This document shows, in pieces, positions 1 through 12,700 of a stretch of DNA of 64,000 nucleotides. The position numbers and the translations under genes are program-made. The stretch is from Ancistrus triradiatus (Eukaryota; Chordata; Actinopteri; Siluriformes; Loricariidae). The notes below the pieces were generated by a model, which saw only the letters and a program-made list of their open reading frames with translations, had not been told where the DNA came from and did not search any database. Every line of letters starts with the position of its first letter. Position 1 is the first letter of the stretch. The stretch covers positions 1,563,877 through 1,627,876 of the forward strand of contig JAJAGP010000016.1 in the NCBI GenBank assembly GCA_025084515.1, read 5' to 3'.

Positions 1-627
1 GTCCATAGATGTCAGACAAGTCTGACAGGCCATGAAGTGGACTTTGTGCCCCATCTACTCTCAGCTAAACCTTGTTAAACCTTGTCGTTCCTGCAGCATT
101 TGATATCCTGATTTTACCTTCCATCTGTCGCTCTTGGTTTAGTTTTCTTTTCCAGCGCTAGCATATGTGTCTTCTGCATCTGACAGGCTGCTTTTGTTGC
201 TCTGTGCAGGACAATAGTGCTAATAACTCTAATGTGGGTGCTGTGCCCACTTCTTTTCTTATGAAAGGCCAAGGCAAGGCCATGGTCACAATGGAGATTT
301 TGGGCAGAAGCAAGCCACATGTAGAACAAGACTTTACTTTACCTCTCTGCCAAAAAAGGGGATGAGCCAGCACTCCTTGGATGAAAATATGTGCTGCCTG
401 CTGATTTCTATCACACAGTGCAGAAAGCTGTATTATATTGTGTATTTTGGTATCTGGTTTCTTCTGCTTGTTCAGTTCTTATCAGTTTGAATCCTTTATT
501 TCTGTTTGTGTGAATTATGTCTTTGTGACCTTTTTACGACTGATGTCCACATGACGTTTTGTGCTGATCACAGAAGCAAATGTTATTGTTATGTGTTTTA
601 CAGTGCATTTGATATGATCTCTTACAG
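1..627. other. slc44a1 intron, nothing recognised
   Basis: Unique-looking sequence ending in the acceptor of the first visible exon. No upstream CTL1 exon could be found here, and short open frames show no family resemblance. Confidence 0.5.
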
Positions 628-764
628 ATATGTGTTCTTCCTGGACCCCTGCAACTTTGACATCATTCATAGGAAAATTAAGTCTATGGCCCTGTGTGTG
701 TCGCAATGTCCTACTGAGGAAATGAAATCATATGAAGATCTACGGAGATTTGCAATGATCAATG
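628..764 (+). CDS. slc44a1: slc44a1 exon: start of the large extracellular loop
   Basis: Acceptor cttacag at 621-627; donor gtaagt at 765. The exon begins with the last base of an Arg codon, then codes 45 residues starting YVFFLDPCNFDIIHRKIKSM and ending FAMIN plus one base. The cysteines match the conserved loop between spans 1 and 2 of CTL1. This is the first slc44a1 exon in the window; the upstream exon was not found in 1-627. Confidence 0.95.
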
Positions 765-3700
765 GTAAGTCAAAAGTACCATTGAATACTGGCATAAACC
801 AAGGACACCTGGGGCAGTACTTGTCATTAGCATTAACACGCTTTTGAGAATGTTGTGGTTCCCTGCTTTTGTAGACTGACTAGTTTTTCATTTGGAGCCA
901 CTGTGTGGAAATGGTTCCAGAATGATCTAATAAACTAGTGCTATTGCATGAAGAGTAGATCTTTCTCCAAAGTCTGAAGTTCTTCCACAGGGATTCAGTG
1001 CTGGGCCTTTCTCAGTTTATTCAAAGAGATTTCTGAAACCTTATGAAGTTGCACAACCAGCCCTCTGGGTTGTAACTCTGCTGATTAATTTGAATTGGCT
1101 GTTCAAGTGTTCAAGTTTAGTTTTTTGTGTTAACAATACTCATTTGTCTTAAACTTAATGCTGGAGCTGTTGGGTCTGCAGTACAAGATCCTTGAATAGC
1201 TTTACCTTAAGGAAATGTCTGTTTAGATGACTTTACAAATTCAAACTAGACAACTACAGTGGCTATATACAATAATTGCAACCTTGTCAAAATCCTTACC
1301 TCTTGTCACATTATAACCTGAAAATGTTAGATAGATTAAATCTAAATTTATCAACTGGGTTTACACATTATAACCCTCAACATCAAAGTGAAAATAACAA
1401 AAACTTAAAAACTTAAGTTGTTAAAATTTAATTAGTAAAATATCTGGTTTGGAAAGTGATCAGCCCCTTGCTCGGGTACAACCAATCTCCCTATAAGTTG
1501 TGTGTCAGGCTAATCGCATCCACTTGAAATCAGTTGTAGGAAATCAGTTAAGGGTCTTGCTCAAGGACCCAACAGTGGCAGCTCAGCAGAGATTTGAATC
1601 CTGGAACTTCTGGTCCATAGCCTAGTATCTTACCCCAGTCCCATCAAAAAAGGGTCATCAACAAAATCACCATGGTTGGAAATGTGCTTTCAAAACGACT
1701 TCAGGATGACGTTATGTATAGTTAGGAGCAGGACACAAAAATGTGAGTCTTTAACTATGCCCCTAAGTGCCATTCATGTTTACTAAGTAGTGGAAGGTGT
1801 GTGACACCACCAACAACTTTCCTAAGTTGGTTTGTCTCTCCAAACTGGGAAACTGACCCAAAAGGATATCGAACAGGGAAACTATGAAGAAGCCAGTGGC
1901 AGCTTTGATGGACTTTATGATTGAGTTTGGTTGGTCTGCGTATGTGATGACAATCTCACAAGCTATACATAATGCTGGCCTACATTACAGTGTTACAAGA
2001 AAGAAGCCTCCTCTGAAAACATTCAACACTGTTGGCACTGATGTTTTGTGGCAGAAATGTATAGGCCAAGACTGAACTTTTTGGACTGCAATCTAAGCAC
2101 TTTATTAGGCAAAAACCAAACACAGCATAACACACCATACCTACTGTGAAGCATGCTGGTGGCATCTCAGTCAGGACTGAAAGGAAATGGAAACAACCAA
2201 ATTCTCAATGAAAACCTGCAGTTCTCTGCCATTTTGTGTTTCTTCTTTCAGCACAACAGTGACCTTAAACACACACCAAAAAATCAAGTAGTGTAAGGAT
2301 CAAAGGTGAATGTCACTGAGAGGCCAAGTCAAACCCCTGACCTAAATCATATAGAAAAAATAGGATGAAGGTCAGCAGGATGAGCAAACCATTGCTGTTT
2401 GTTTGTTTATTTATTTATTTAATATCATGCCATCAGCATCAGTGGCTATTTCAGCGACACACAAGGTTACATCTATACACAAGATTTTTTGTAAAAAGGG
2501 AACGTCCATCCCTGAACCGAGCAGAGGGCCTCAGAGTACATCTCTCACCATCTTACACTTCCTCTATCGCAGCCCTTCCCCAATACTGTGTGAATAGCAC
2601 ACGTGGCCATTGTCATTAATGGCTATGTCAATCTGCATATTAAACTGATCACCGGTCCCATTGTTATGTAATGGTGCTGGTACCAGTCGTTATGCAACGT
2701 GCTGTATATAAGATTGGGGAAGTTTTCCAACTGCTGAGACTGAAGAAGTCACTTAGATGAGTGAGGAAACGTTTCTCCCACAAAACCTTATGTCCAGATG
2801 AACAGATTCATACACAAGATTACACCAAGACTAGTCATGTATAAACACTCAATTCAATGGCGTTTAGCGTAATCAATTAACCTAGCACACAGGTGGGAGG
2901 AAACCAAAGTACCCCGAGTAAACCCACTCGGACATGTAGGGGAGGACATGTAGACTCCACACAGCAAGGACCCAGGCTGCTTCACCCTGGGACTAAACCC
3001 AGGGCCTTCTTGCTGTGAGGCGTCGGTGCTACCCACCGAGCCACCATGCAGCCCAACCTTTGCTGTTTACCATTAAATTTGACTGAACTGTTCTGCAAGG
3101 AGGAATGGACAAATATTCCCAAATTCCCCAACACGTCCATTCAGACAGATGACTGTTGTTGAAGCAACAGGTAAATCTACAAAAGTATAAATAAGGAAGC
3201 TGATCACTTTGACACTTTGATTCGCTGTTTTTTTTTTCTTGGCACTTGGAATGTTGTAAGGCAAAATGTGTAAGCTGGTAAAATATATTTTAATGGGATT
3301 TATTCAAAGGGGAGTCGTCTATATTACTGGCCATATGATATACCATGGTGGGTGCAATTAATATGATAACTTGTATTCAGTCCCACCATATTTACTGGGA
3401 CTGAGTTATGGTGTTTTGTTTTTTTTTAAACAAAGTATCCCAAGTTCAGCACCTTTCAAGAACGGTGTCCTTTTGTCAGACCAAAATGTAATATCAGACT
3501 ATCATCACTCCTTTATGTACTTTTTCTGACCCATATTACACAACACTATCTCACTCCGTGTCATTCTACAAGTGTTCTGCACACACATCAGAGTCGGGGC
3601 AACAACTCAGATGAACAGCTACTGCTATGAACTACAAAGAACTGCTATTGGATGCAGCTAATTTTATATCTCGCTACCTTCTTTATTGGTGTCCACTATA

Positions 3701-6700
3701 TGGCCCGTCATTTGTGGACACAAAAGTCTCTTCCAAAAACATTTGTAGTAGTCTGGTAGTTGTCTAGTCTTTGATGCTACAGCATCCTTTAATCTTCTGA
3801 GAAGGTTTTTCATTAGATTTTGGAACAGGACACTGAGGTCACTGTATGTCCTACATACTCTGATGTAATAGAATATACCCTGGCTCAGTTTTGGTTCTCC
3901 AGTTTATATCTGCCATATTAATCTTTGAGGTGTTCAGTACAACACTTTTTACTGCCATTGTTTGTCTATGGTGGTTCTATATGACCTGTATGCTTCATAT
4001 TATAAACATGTTAGCAGTGACTGTGGCTGAAATAACAGATTATTAATTAGAATGAGTGACTACAGCGGGTGACACATTCTGGGGGGCACAGTGGCTTGGT
4101 GAGTAGCACTGTCGCCTCTCAGCAAGAAGGTCCTGGGTTCGATCCACAGGGGACTGTGTGGAATCTGCATGTGGAATCCCCCCCATGTCTGTGTGAGTTT
4201 TTACTCTGGGTACTCCACTTTCCTCCCACAGTCCGAAGAGATGCAGTAGGTTAATTGATTACTCTAAAATTTCCTGATCAGAGTATATATTAGACTAGCC
4301 TTGAAGTGACCTTGTGTATCAATATAATCTTGAGTCTGTCATTAAAATGGCCATCAATACTGATAAACATATGTTTGCCCATTCAGTTCTCAGGTTAGTA
4401 TATATTCCCAGAAGTTGAATCAGTTCATCTGGACATAAGGTTTAGGTTCATAAGTTCACCTTACAGTGGGGCAAAAAAGTATTTAGTCCGCCACTGATTG
4501 TGCAATTTCTCCTACTTTGAAAGAAGAGAGAGGTCTGTAATTTTCATCATAAGTACACTTCAACTATGAGAGACAAAATTAGACAAAAAAAATCCAGGAT
4601 ATCACATTGTAGGATTATTAAATAATAAAACTGTAAATTATGGTGGAAAATAAGTATTTGGTCAATAACAAAAGTTCAACTCAATACTTTGTAACATAAC
4701 CTTTGTTGGCAATGACAGAGGTCAAACGTTTCCTGTGAGTCTTCACCAGGTTTGCACACACTGTAGCTGGTATTTTGGCCCATTCCTCCATGCAGATCTC
4801 CTCTAGAGCAGCGATGTTTTGGGGCAACACGGACTTAACTCCCTCCACACATTTTCTATGGGGTTGAGGTCTGGAGACTGGCTAGGCCACTCTAGGACCT
4901 TGAAATGCTTTTTATGGAGCCACTCCTTTGTTGCCTGAGCGGTGTGTTTGGGATCATTGTCATGCTGGAAGACCACGTTCCATCTTCAATGCTCTCACTG
5001 ATGGAAGAAGGTTTTGGCTTAAAATCTCATGATACATGGCCCCGTTCATTCTTCCCTTAACACGGATCAGTCGTCCTGTCCCCTCTGCAGAAAAACAGCC
5101 CCAAAAGCATGATGTTTCCACCCCCCATGCTTTCCCAGTAGGGTATGTAGGTGTTCACTTGGGATGCAAAACTCCAAAAAACTCCTATTTTGGTTTCATC
5201 TGAACCACAGATGATATTTTCCCAATCCTCTTCTGGATCATCCATATGCTCTCTGGCAAACTTCAGACGGGCCTGGACATGTAGTGGCTTAAGCAGGGGG
5301 ACACGCCCCTGGCACTGCAGGATCTGAGTCCCTCTCGGTGTAGTGTGTTACTGATGGTAGCCCTTGTTGCATTGGTCCCAGCTCTCTGCAGGTCATTCAA
5401 TATCAGGTCCCTTCATGTAGTTCTGGGATTTTTGCTCACCGTTCTCATGATCATTTTGACCCCATGAGATGAGATCTTGTGTGGAGCCCCAGATCGAGGG
5501 AGATTGTCAATGGTCTTGTATGTCTTACAACTGCTCCCACAGTTGATTTATTCACACCAACCTGCTTGCCTATTGTAGATTCACTCTTCCCAGCCTGCTG
5601 CAGGTCTACAATTTTCTTCCAGTTGTCCTTCAACAGCTCTTTGGTCTTGGCCATGGTTGAGTTTGGAGTCTGACTGTTTGAGGCTGTGGACAGGTGTCTT
5701 CTATTCAGATAACAAGGTCAAACAGGTGCCATTAATACAGGTAACGAGTGGAGGACAGAAGAGCTTCTTAAAGAAGTTACAGGTCTGTGAGAGCCCGAAA
5801 TCTTGCTTTTTTGTGGGTGACCAAATACGTATTTTCCACCATGATTTACAATTAAATTCTTTAAAAATCCTACAATGTGATTTCCTGGATTTTTTTCTCA
5901 TTTTGTGTCTCATAGTTGAAGTGTACCTATGATGAAAATTACAGACCTCTCTCATCTTTCTAAGTAGAAGAACTTGCACAATCAGTGGCTGACTAAATAC
6001 TTTTTTGCTCCACTGCATGTAGAGATGAACTGATTCAGCTTCTGGGATTTTCTCACCTGGATCACTGAGTATGCATCAAGACATTAGAGTATATTATTTA
6101 TAAACATGTTTATAATAAATTGCTATCCTATACCACGTTAATAATATATTAAAGGTTGCTAATGCCTGGAGTACAAGATGAACAAGATCAGTGCAGTCCA
6201 CCTCAGGATTAGTCTGTTGTGAATGTGTGGACCTTCAGTATAGTGTAGAGATCTATGTGCCAGGGGGACCTTGCGACCTGAGTATTGAACTATTTTAATA
6301 GTCATCTGAAATTCCTGTTGTCCGTTTGTTTAAAGGTCAGCACCTCAATGAGGTTGCATTCAGGCCTGAAACTGTGTTCCATTTGGAACAGCCTGCATTT
6401 ACTGGACAAGGACAGTTGGGCAGGTTGTCAACACAGATGCCATAATTACATCATGGCAGTGAGTTGTTATCTGTCATTTCGTTCCTCACTCAGACAAAGC
6501 TTTGTCTTATGAGCACAGTGGTGACCCTAACATACCATCTTCTTTCACACTGTATCACCATTCATGGGTTCCCAAGAATACACACACACCCACTGATTAA
6601 ACAAAGACTGTATTGACCCTCTGTCCTGCAGGGAGTCTGTTGTTTACAGTCCAGTGCTTCACTCCAGTGTGTCCACTCGCTCTACTTTTTTGACACAGGC

Positions 6701-9700
6701 CTTCTGGAGCAGGGATATAATTAGCCTGTTATTTTCCTGTATGAATATCACATCCATATTACTCTGCATTGTTCAGTAGACATTTTATTTTTGTCTTTAT
6801 AATATTCTATTGACATGTCCTTTTTAAAAATAATCTCTGTAGAACAGTACATTTTGTTTAGCATCTATTGTAAGTGAAATGAAATATCTAAGAGTTTGGC
6901 GCCATCCCAAATCAATAAATAGTACGATAATTTTTTTCACTGCTAATGGTGATGTTACTATTTGAACACACTATATAGTACAGAAAAAAAAAGATTTTCG
7001 ATGCAGCCTCTGTGGGAACTCCGTCTAGGAGTCTTAGTTTAGATTATATTCTATGTATGTTAGTGATTGACTTAAAAGTGTCTTTACATGTAAAAATCTA
7101 ACATAATAACCAAAGCTGATCTTGGTTATGTTAGCACTTTGCTAACTGGGAGCTATCTACAGTGGTGCTTGAAAGCGGGTCAACCGTTTAGAATTTCTGG
7201 CATTTCTGCATATATCTAAAACATGATCAGATTTTCATGTGAAACGAGTAGGATGATATTCAGGTGTGAGTAGGCGCCCTGTTCTATTTAAAGAACAGGG
7301 ATCTTTCTAAGGCTTGGGTACTTCACAACTCGTTTGTGGAAGTGTCATCACACAAACAAAGGAGTACCTCAGAAAAAGAGTTGTTTATGATCATCAGGCT
7401 GGAACAAAAAACTCTAAAGAGTTTGGACTCCCCAAATCCACAGACATATTGTCAGACAGATTGTGTATGAATGAAGGAAATTCAAGACCACTGTTACCCT
7501 CCCCAGGAGTGGTTGACCAATAGAGATCACTCAAAGAGCAAGCCGTGTAATACTCTACAAGTGCCAGGCGTGTCCCCCTGCTTAAGCCAGTACATGTCCA
7601 GGCTCGTCTGAAGTTTGGCAGAGACCATATGGATGATCCAGAAGAGGATTGGGAGAATACCATGTGGTCAGATTAAAACCAAAATGGAACTTTTTGGTAA
7701 GAACTCAACACGTCGTGTTTGGAGGAAGAACACCATACCTACTGGGAAGCATGGGGGTGGAAACATCATGCTTTGGGGCTGTTTTTCTGCAAAGTGGTTA
7801 TGTTACATAGTATTGACTTGAACTTTTGTTATTGACCAAATACTTATTTTCCACCATGATTTACAATTAAATTCTTAAAAAAATCCTACAATGTGATTTC
7901 CTGGATTTTTTTTTTCTCATTTTGTCTCTCATAGTTGAAGTGTACCTATGATGAAAATTACAGACCTCTCTCATTTTTCTAAGTAGGAGAACTTACACAA
8001 TCAGTGGCTGACTAAATACTTTTTTGCCCCACTGTATCATTTTCCTCAATAAACATCAGTTTAATTTTACTGAGCTTTTATTTCCAATACCTATTAATTT
8101 ATTTGACATACGATTATGCTGCACAACAGTTAGAAACAAAATCTAATTCCATAGTAATTTCACAACTTCAAACAGAAAATTAATTGTACAGGGGTTTTCA
8201 ATTTGTGGATTCACATTACTACTTTGAATTTGGGTTTGATTTTTTTTATGTTCACAGTATGAAAAGAAGCCTTTTCTTGCAATCAGAGACAGGAAAATGC
8301 CTAAAATTTAGGTGAAAAATCATCCTCACTTGACCCAAAGGGCAAGTATACGCTTAAACTTGCACAAGGTGTTGTTCTTACAGCTACATATTCAGTTGGT
8401 ACAGAGCTAGTAGTAATACCACTGTGCAAGCCATATCACGGATAAGTGCTTTATTTGTCATTTATATTGTATATTAACATTATTTCATACCCGCTTGATC
8501 CAATTCAGCGTCACAGGGAGCTGGGACCTAACACAGGGTGCAAGGAGGGAACCATTCCTAGATAGAGCGCCTATATAGAGTAGTGTGATATACAGAAAGC
8601 ATTCAGGAGTGTACTGAATAATCTTGGATAATAATCTAGGATCAATCTACTGCATGATTTATGATAAACTAGGCTGTTTCAAATTGTTTTAACTGTTAAT
8701 TGATCCATTTCACTAGTTTTTCTGTCTCCCTGTCTCGTAATTTTCAGGTTCAGAACTCTGCTCCTATGAGCTTGCTGCCCATAAGTACCCAGGCCTTCCT
8801 GAGCGCTATGACAAATGTCCTAAACTTCCAGTTCCACAGAGGTAAGTGTCTTAGCCAACCTATTTTAGACGTTCAGGACTCGGCTGTTCTTTGCTTAGTC
8901 TGCAGTCTGGATCTTTGCTTACTCTCCTCTGCAGTAAAGCTCTGCCGGTGTTTAGCCGCTGCACACCAGTGAACATCTCCTGCTATTCTAAGTTTGCTGA
9001 GGCCGTGGTGACAGTTGTTAGCGATAACACTATGCTCCACAGTCTGATCTCTGGGGTGGTAACCAGTAAAGAGATCATTGCGGGGCTCTGTCTGCTGGCG
9101 CTGGGTAACTGCCTTTCCTGACTTTCTGAATCAGAATCAATGTGCTGAGTATACAGGAATACATGATTTATTAAATTGTAATTTAGAAAGAAGCATTACA
9201 GCCAGACATGCTAATAGATTTTTGAGCTTTGCCTCTCTGCCTTTGATAGCATGCATTTCTAACATGCATGTATGTTTGGGGACGTGTGCATTATTCCAGT
9301 GCTCTCCATGATCTTGATGGTGGTTATTCGCTACATCTCTGCTGTGCTGGTGTGGATTCTTACTGTTTTTCTGGTGCTGGGCTCCTTAGGCAAGTTTATT
9401 ATCTCTCTTTCTTCTTGCCTCATCTTAGTTGTTAAATACACATTTGGGGATGTACACAGTTGGATTGGTCCATTTACAATCAGTGAATCTGTATTACTTT
9501 GGTTGAACTGTTACTATTATGTGCTGTAGCATCTTATGAGATTTCTCCTGTTTAAATGATGGTTACTGTGTTTTTTTTTTTTTTTATAGTAGCTAACGAA
9601 CATTATGTAATACCAGAACTTTTTCAAAACTATTTGCACATCTTTGCACAGCCTAAATGCACAACTGCTACCTGAACCCTGATGTCACACTGCAAAGTGG

Positions 9701-12700
9701 TCCCAAAATAAACTCATTCTGCCAAAAAACAGAAAGTCATTTCATCAAAAAGAGCACTTTTGTGCTTCATTTTCATTTCCATTTACAGCACTTGGCAGAT
9801 GCCCTATCCAGAGTGACTTGCAACTGATACAGTTTGTCAGAGTTCTGTACAATCCAAGCTACTAAGAGCTAAGAGCCTTGAGACTTCATACTAACAGCTG
9901 GTCATGTCTGAGGGAGGAAAGGCCAAAATGAAGGATCACCTGCCTGCTGCTGCAACGGCGGCCTCTGTTGGCCATTTAAGGTGCTGGCAGACTGATTTTG
10001 TGATGTAGAAGGCGCTTGCTGGCCTATGGCTCCCCTCCATTAGCAGTGGTGTAAACATGGCGGGGGATTGTTGTGAGTCTAGGGAATTGGGCAGACCAAA
10101 TTGGGGGAAAAAGGTAAGAAAAATAAAAACAACATTTGTTGACCTGTGTCAATCACAGCACACAACTCTTCTTCCATCCTACTACAGAGAATAGTTAATC
10201 CACGGAAATGTAGTACAGCAATACACTGAAATGTAATAGGGCAGTACACTGATTTATATGCAAACATAGTTACATTTATTTCAGTCATTTAGTGGGAACT
10301 CTTTTTCTAGAGATCTTACAATACAAGCAATTATGAGTTAAGGGCTTTGCTCGAGGGCACACCTGCTTAGCAGAGGTGGGATACGAACCTTGGACCTTAT
10401 GGTCCACAAGCCCCTGTGTCAGTGTGTTGTATGATATTCCTGTACACATACGGTCTTCTTAAAATGTTAGGGAACTCTGATCAAATTACATGTTTTGCTC
10501 ATATTTTACATGAAAAGACATAAATATTTTGCAGGGAGCAAACTTAAATATAGGTTACTTGTAATGCAGACATATCTCACATATTGGAATAAAAGAAAAG
10601 GAAACTGCAAATGTTTTGAGACCTAGAAGTCTATAGGTCTTTGCACCCCTCTGACCTGTATCCTATTGCTCTTGGGTTTTGATAGTGATTTAAGTTATGC
10701 TATCTGTGTGGTTCTACGTTCTGTAGTAAAATGTATTCATAGGATATTCACTATATTTGTTAGGGATGCCACAATTATGGTTTCTGCATCACAAGATGAT
10801 GCATATCAGTTTAATATGTTAAAATACAGCAGATCTATGATAATAAGGATCCAACATTCTAAGCAAATCTTTGGCCTGATGTTAAGATGTTATACTGTAA
10901 GGGTACATCTGACATTTAAGGTGCTTCTCTTACTTTAAATTTGAATTTGCCTACCCGTGTTTAAAAGTATATGCTAAAGGTTTCAAACTGGCTTGCAAGA
11001 TTCCTGTAAGCCTGTGGTGGCCTAGCGGTCAAGGTAGCCTATGGACCAGAAGGTCTAAGTTTCAAATCCCACCTCTGCCATCTCCCACAGTTAGCTCCTT
11101 GAGCAAGGCTTTGAACCCACGATTCCTTGGATAGTAAGATTGTATCAGTTGTACGTTGCTCTGGATAAGGGAGTCTGTTAAATTACTAAATGGAGGAATC
11201 CATTGGAAACCTAGTGCGTTTTAAGTCAAAGCAATGAGAAACTCTTTCGGTTCGAAGGTCAATTATGTGACATTATAAATTTGGCTCTGAGAATGCTTGT
11301 GATCAGTTGTACAAAAAATGTCATGTTTAATGTTATATTTGATTTAGAACTGCTCTGATAATGCCAGAGCTTACATGTGAAAATGAGCAGGTTTGTTGTG
11401 CTGTGTTTTGTGTAGGTGGCACCGGCGTTCTGTGGTGGTTATATATAGACCACAGGCTGACGATGAACAATACTTTGGCTATAGACTTAAAGCAAGTGAA
11501 AGAAACAAATGGAGAAACGGAGGCTCCCAAAGACCACATGCAAGGCCTGTTGGTCTATGCCACCTCAGCAACTGTGTTCACGGTGAGTCAGAAACGGAGA
11601 GCAAGGGATTGAGGTTGGAAGGATGTATAAATAATGAACACAGATATGCATGCATTTCTGGGACGCTGTATCCATGCAGTTTTGAATCTGTGTCCTCAAA
11701 TAGCAGTCTATGAGCCAGTGGTGTCTGACACTCGTACACTTCTTCTGTACTCTTAATTATTACCTGCTGCACAGGGATAGGATTTACTGCATGTCGCTCA
11801 GTTGTGTCCCTGTAGTTGCCCAGTTGAACAAAGCTTTTTGTTTTTCTTATTTGTATATCTATTTGTATCTAAGTTGATACCTTATCTTATTTCCTAGGTG
11901 ATCCTGCTGTTGCTGATGCTGTTCATGAGGAAGCGGGTGGCCCTGACCATCGCTTTGTTCCATGTTGCCGGGAAGGTGTTTATCCATCTGCCGCTGCTTG
12001 TGCTGCAGCCTTTCTGCACCTTTCTCGCTCTCTTCATCTTCTGGGTGTATTGGATTCTTGTGCTTCTCTTCCTTGGAACCACCGGTGAGCTACTATAGGT
12101 CAAAAAAGTGCCATTATGAAGCTACATTTTCTACAGTTATTTTGACTGGACATAATGATATTTAATTATGCAGTGCCCACACTAGTCCTGGGTGAAATTG
12201 AGCTGTTTTCTGGTTTTCACTTTGGATGTCTCAAGTATTAACAGTAAAACTGGCAACAGATCCTTGCGTTTGTCTCCACTCACTCGGCAAGCCTGACAAA
12301 ATTATTCAACAGTCAGCAAATCTGGTTTATACTTTCTTCTTAACAGGCTTCTAAAGAAGTCCTCCATGTGGAATGATCTGTAAACACATGGAAAGGGGTG
12401 AACACTAAGTCTTCAAACCAGATTTAGAGTAAATAATCCTTTTTATGAAGTACTTCTTTGGGAAAATCAGACCCAGAGGAAAGCCACATGGACATTCAGA
12501 GAACATACCAAGTTCAGACAGAAACAGGAAGCCAGAGTTAAATGAGCAGCCTCAGGATTTTCAGGCTGTTCTGTAATCCTGAGCACAGAGTTTATCCGAA
12601 TATCTTTGTTTGTGTTTAATCACAGGGAATCCAGAGAAGAATGAGCAGACAGGGCTGACAGAGTTTAGGCTAAACGGTGTGCTGCAGTACCTCACCTGGT

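Larger units (their letters stand above)
1257..3265 (+). mobile_element. degenerate Tc1-like element interrupted by other insertions
   Basis: The left part starts near cagtggctatatac and carries transposase-like remnants on +: GHAGGI-type catalytic region near 2140-2165, a QHNSDLKH-like relic near 2250 and 'caaacccctgacctaaat' (a decayed SPDLNPIE motif) near 2330. After the insertion at 2401-3058 the same element seems to resume with the relic LFCKEEW near 3090. Frames are full of stops. The outer ends are approximate. Confidence 0.55.

Noticed and set aside
165..365. Open frame near the left edge as an upstream slc44a1 exon
   Set aside because: It lacks the CTL1 sequence expected before YVFFLDPC (the N-terminal loop), and no frame-compatible donor was found.
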